The notes under the pieces are model-generated. The model made no database searches. It was not told the origin of the DNA and worked only from the letters and a program-made list of their open reading frames with translations. Position numbers and translations under genes: made by a program. Below, in pieces: positions 14,069 to 15,284 of a stretch of 15,284 nt of DNA (its first letter is position 1; each line of letters starts with the position of its first letter). The stretch is from an uncultured bacterium (GTDB lineage: Bacteria; Bacillota; Clostridia; Lachnospirales; Lachnospiraceae), in the NCBI GenBank assembly GCA_905214855.1, contig CAJMNU010000029.1, positions 1 through 15,284 on the forward strand. The letters run 5' to 3'.

Positions 14069-14081
14069 CTTATAATAAGTT
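14067..14081. promoter_or_regulatory. Short palindrome overlapping the CDF-type gene stop
   Basis: AACTTAT (14067-14073) and ATAAGTT (14075-14081) around one base. It lies between the CDF-type stop codon and the methyltransferase start. It could be a weak operator or RNA hairpin; there is no T-run to make it a terminator. It is short and AT-rich, so chance is possible. Confidence 0.3.
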
Positions 14082-14126
14082 TTAAGCTAGTAAAACATAC
14101 TAAAAATAATGATTTGGGGTGATAAC

Positions 14127-14882
14127 ATGAATGAGATCAAAAAAAATTATTATGGTAGTTTATGTACTGAAATGTATGAGATTTTACATGAACAAGCGCC
14201 ACAAGATGAACTCAATTTTTATCTCTCATATACAAAAAAAGATATGAAGATCTTAGAGGCATTATGTGGCAGTGGACGTTTTCTTGTTCCATTTATGGAA
14301 CAAGGTTTTGATATTTATGGTATGGATCTCTCTGGTGAAATGTTGAATAAATTAAAAGAAAAAGCGCCTAATGCAAAAATAACACAAGCAGATATTTTAG
14401 AGTATACCTCTCAAAACCTGTTCGATTATATTTTTGTTTCTTCAGGTTCTATCTCTTTATTTACGGATATCTCTTTATGCAAAAAAGTTTTAGAAGCCTT
14501 AAAACGCCTGTTAGCGCCAAACGGAAAACTTGTTTTTGCTGTTGAAACATTGGCAGACCGCTGTCCTGATGATGCAGATTATGAAGTATCTGTCTCTGTA
14601 AAAACCAAAGAAGGCTTGGAACTTGTATTAAAAACAAAGAATTCTTATGATGAACAAAGCCAGACTCAATTCTCTCCTGGTATCTATGAACTTTATGACA
14701 AAGAGGAGCTTATACAAAGGGAAATGATGGATTTCCAAACACATCTATATCGATTTGGCGAAATGGAACAGTATTTAAAAGAACTTGGTTTCCAACAGAT
14801 CCAAACGTATTCTTCTTTCTCTAAAGAAATTGCTGTGGATGATTCGTGTGAGATGTTTTTATTTGAATGTACTGCCGTTTAA
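14127..14882 (+). CDS. Class I SAM-dependent methyltransferase, substrate unknown
   Basis: A 251-residue soluble protein with a Rossmann-type methyltransferase domain. Motif I is ILEALCGSGRFLVPF (42-56), Asp67 in YGMDLSGEM is the acidic residue that should hold the SAM ribose, ADILEY (88-93) is motif III, and FDYIFVSSGSISLF (99-112) is motif IV. The C-terminal half has a beta-rich insert (about 145-195) and ends with a pattern common to small-molecule methyltransferases (YRFGEMEQYLKELGFQQIQTY). The start ATG at 14127 is chosen over ATG 14109 because GGGGTGAT stands just upstream of it. It follows the CDF-type gene by 58 bases. A role in metal or metalloid methylation is possible from context but has no sequence support: there is no ArsM-type Cys set. 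The coding sequence is clearly more AT-rich than that of the ATPase operon. Confidence 0.88.
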   Translation: MNEIKKNYYGSLCTEMYEILHEQAPQDELNFYLSYTKKDMKILEALCGSGRFLVPFMEQGFDIYGMDLSGEMLNKLKEKAPNAKITQADILEYTSQNLFDYIFVSSGSISLFTDISLCKKVLEALKRLLAPNGKLVFAVETLADRCPDDADYEVSVSVKTKEGLELVLKTKNSYDEQSQTQFSPGIYELYDKEELIQREMMDFQTHLYRFGEMEQYLKELGFQQIQTYSSFSKEIAVDDSCEMFLFECTAV

Positions 14883-14889
14883 ATACGAA

Positions 14890-14915
14890 TGTTAGAGCTG
14901 ACCAATCTCCTAACA
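14890..14915 (+). terminator. Possible terminator of the methyltransferase gene
   Basis: TGTTAG (14890-14895) pairs with CTAACA (14910-14915), extendable by AG/CT with one bulge. The next T-run (ATTTTTATG) is eight bases further on, so the terminator would be weak. Confidence 0.35.
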
Positions 14916-14983
14916 GTAAGACATTTTTATGTACTACTATTTTTTCTTAGAATTTAGAAACAGAATGTCCTATTGAAAAATAC

Positions 14984-15025
14984 CCCTACATAATATCTGC
15001 AAAACACTGCTGACACTATGTAGGG
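14984..15025. other. Long stem-loop in gene-free DNA
   Basis: CCCTACATA (14984-14992) and TATGTAGGG (15017-15025) are perfect 9-bp arms around a 24-base loop. No T-run follows on either strand, so it is not an ordinary terminator. It could be part of a small RNA ending at the hairpin at 15252, or the end of a decayed mobile element. Confidence 0.5.
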
Positions 15026-15052
15026 ATAAATCATATAGATATCTGTATTCAT

Positions 15053-15175
15053 CTATTTCGCTGATTTTGTCTTTTTACATTCTTAGCTGCATCTCCACAA
15101 CTTTTCTTCACTTAGTATCCAACAATCAGCATAATCCACACATGTATCGCAAAGATGATCAACTCTTTCCGATGC
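15053..15175 (-). pseudogene. Possible remnant of a small Cys-rich protein gene
   Basis: On the - strand one frame reads ERVDHLCDTCVDYADCWILS, continues to EEKLWRCS, then has an in-frame TAA (15085-15083), and resumes with ECKKTKSAK before a TAG. The spacing CxxC, C, C, C across the stop looks like a metal-binding small protein broken by a nonsense change. There is no start codon or ribosome site in frame, and a stop lies just upstream. I do not recognise a family; chance is a real alternative. Confidence 0.2.
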
Positions 15176-15251
15176 TTAAAGATCTGTAAATATGTTTTTA
15201 TTTTTCCAAAATACTACACTTCATGCAACTTATCCGTAAACGTCAAACCAC

Positions 15252-15275
15252 TCGCCTTGGCGAATTAGTTTTTTT
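15252..15275 (+). terminator. Terminator-like hairpin at the window end
   Basis: TCGCC (15252-15256) and GGCGA (15259-15263) form a tight stem with a TT loop, extendable by flanking AAC/GTT. TTTTTTT follows at about 15269-15275. It reads as a + strand terminator, yet the nearest + strand gene ends almost 370 bases earlier. Confidence 0.6.
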
Positions 15276-15284
15276 ATGAGACAC

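Larger units (their letters stand above)
14883..15284. other. Gene-poor AT-rich end of the window
   Basis: No intact gene is seen in these 402 bases on either strand. The stretch contains a hairpin just after the methyltransferase gene, a long stem-loop (14984-15025), a possible decayed Cys-rich reading frame on the - strand (15053-15175), and a terminator-like hairpin on the + strand (15252-15275). Confidence 0.7.

Noticed and set aside
14109..14126. Methyltransferase start at ATG 14109
   Set aside because: The ribosome site GGGGTGAT lies downstream of this ATG and is correctly spaced for the ATG at 14127.
6103..14932. 15-base identical stretch AAGACATTTTTATGT at 6103-6117 and 14918-14932
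   Set aside because: It is AT-rich and part of a hairpin in only one place; a chance match of this size in 15 kb of AT-rich DNA is plausible.
1..15284. Similar bases at both window ends (GACAC at the start, GAGACAC at the end)
   Set aside because: Five shared bases are not evidence of a terminal repeat or circular molecule.

Overview
The window reads as chromosomal DNA of a low-to-moderate GC Gram-positive, most likely a clostridial anaerobe of the Lachnospiraceae type. This is inferred from four things: an A/V-type ATPase operon, strong AGGAGG-type ribosome binding sites with occasional TTG/GTG starts, a fused FeoA-FeoB iron transporter, and a DacA-type carboxypeptidase with a signal peptide and a C-terminal membrane anchor. 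No rRNA, tRNA, CRISPR array or complete insertion sequence is visible.

Left part (1-6140, + strand): the distal end of an A/V-type ATPase operon with subunits E, A, B and D, tightly spaced or overlapping. A D-Ala-D-Ala carboxypeptidase follows 25 bases later and may be co-transcribed. A long hairpin ends this unit and also faces the end of the convergent exonuclease gene. Subunit E abuts subunit A directly, so the C and F genes are not in their textbook place.

Middle (6171-9980, - strand): a DEDDh 3'-5' exonuclease with a C-terminal Cys-rich domain, then a FeoA-FeoB ferrous iron transporter. feoAB has its own strong promoter, a roughly 150-base structured leader and a terminator hairpin.

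Right part (about 10020-14100): a metal-handling cluster. On the - strand are a stand-alone HMA-type metal-binding protein, a P1B ATPase without an N-terminal HMA domain but with the Lys/Asp pair of Zn/Cd/Pb exporters, and an ArsR-family repressor. A promoter with a 22-bp inverted repeat just downstream of its predicted transcription start lies ahead of the HMA gene and is a likely ArsR-family operator. Divergent to this is a cation diffusion facilitator-like protein with an altered metal site, then a SAM-dependent methyltransferase. Together with FeoAB this suggests a region for Fe(II) uptake and soft/transition-metal efflux.

The intergenic DNA is unusually structured. It holds three short tandem-repeat arrays (one with a 16-bp and two with 12-bp periods), two solitary hairpins resembling IS200/IS605 right ends (each followed by TCAA), and two terminator-like hairpins on the + strand with no + strand gene immediately upstream. 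The last 400 bases have no intact gene, only hairpins and a possible decayed Cys-rich reading frame. The right third is visibly more AT-rich than the ATPase operon. I found no convincing wholly new system; the best leads are the ArsR operator and split HMA/ATPase arrangement, the feoAB leader, and the solitary transposon-end hairpins.
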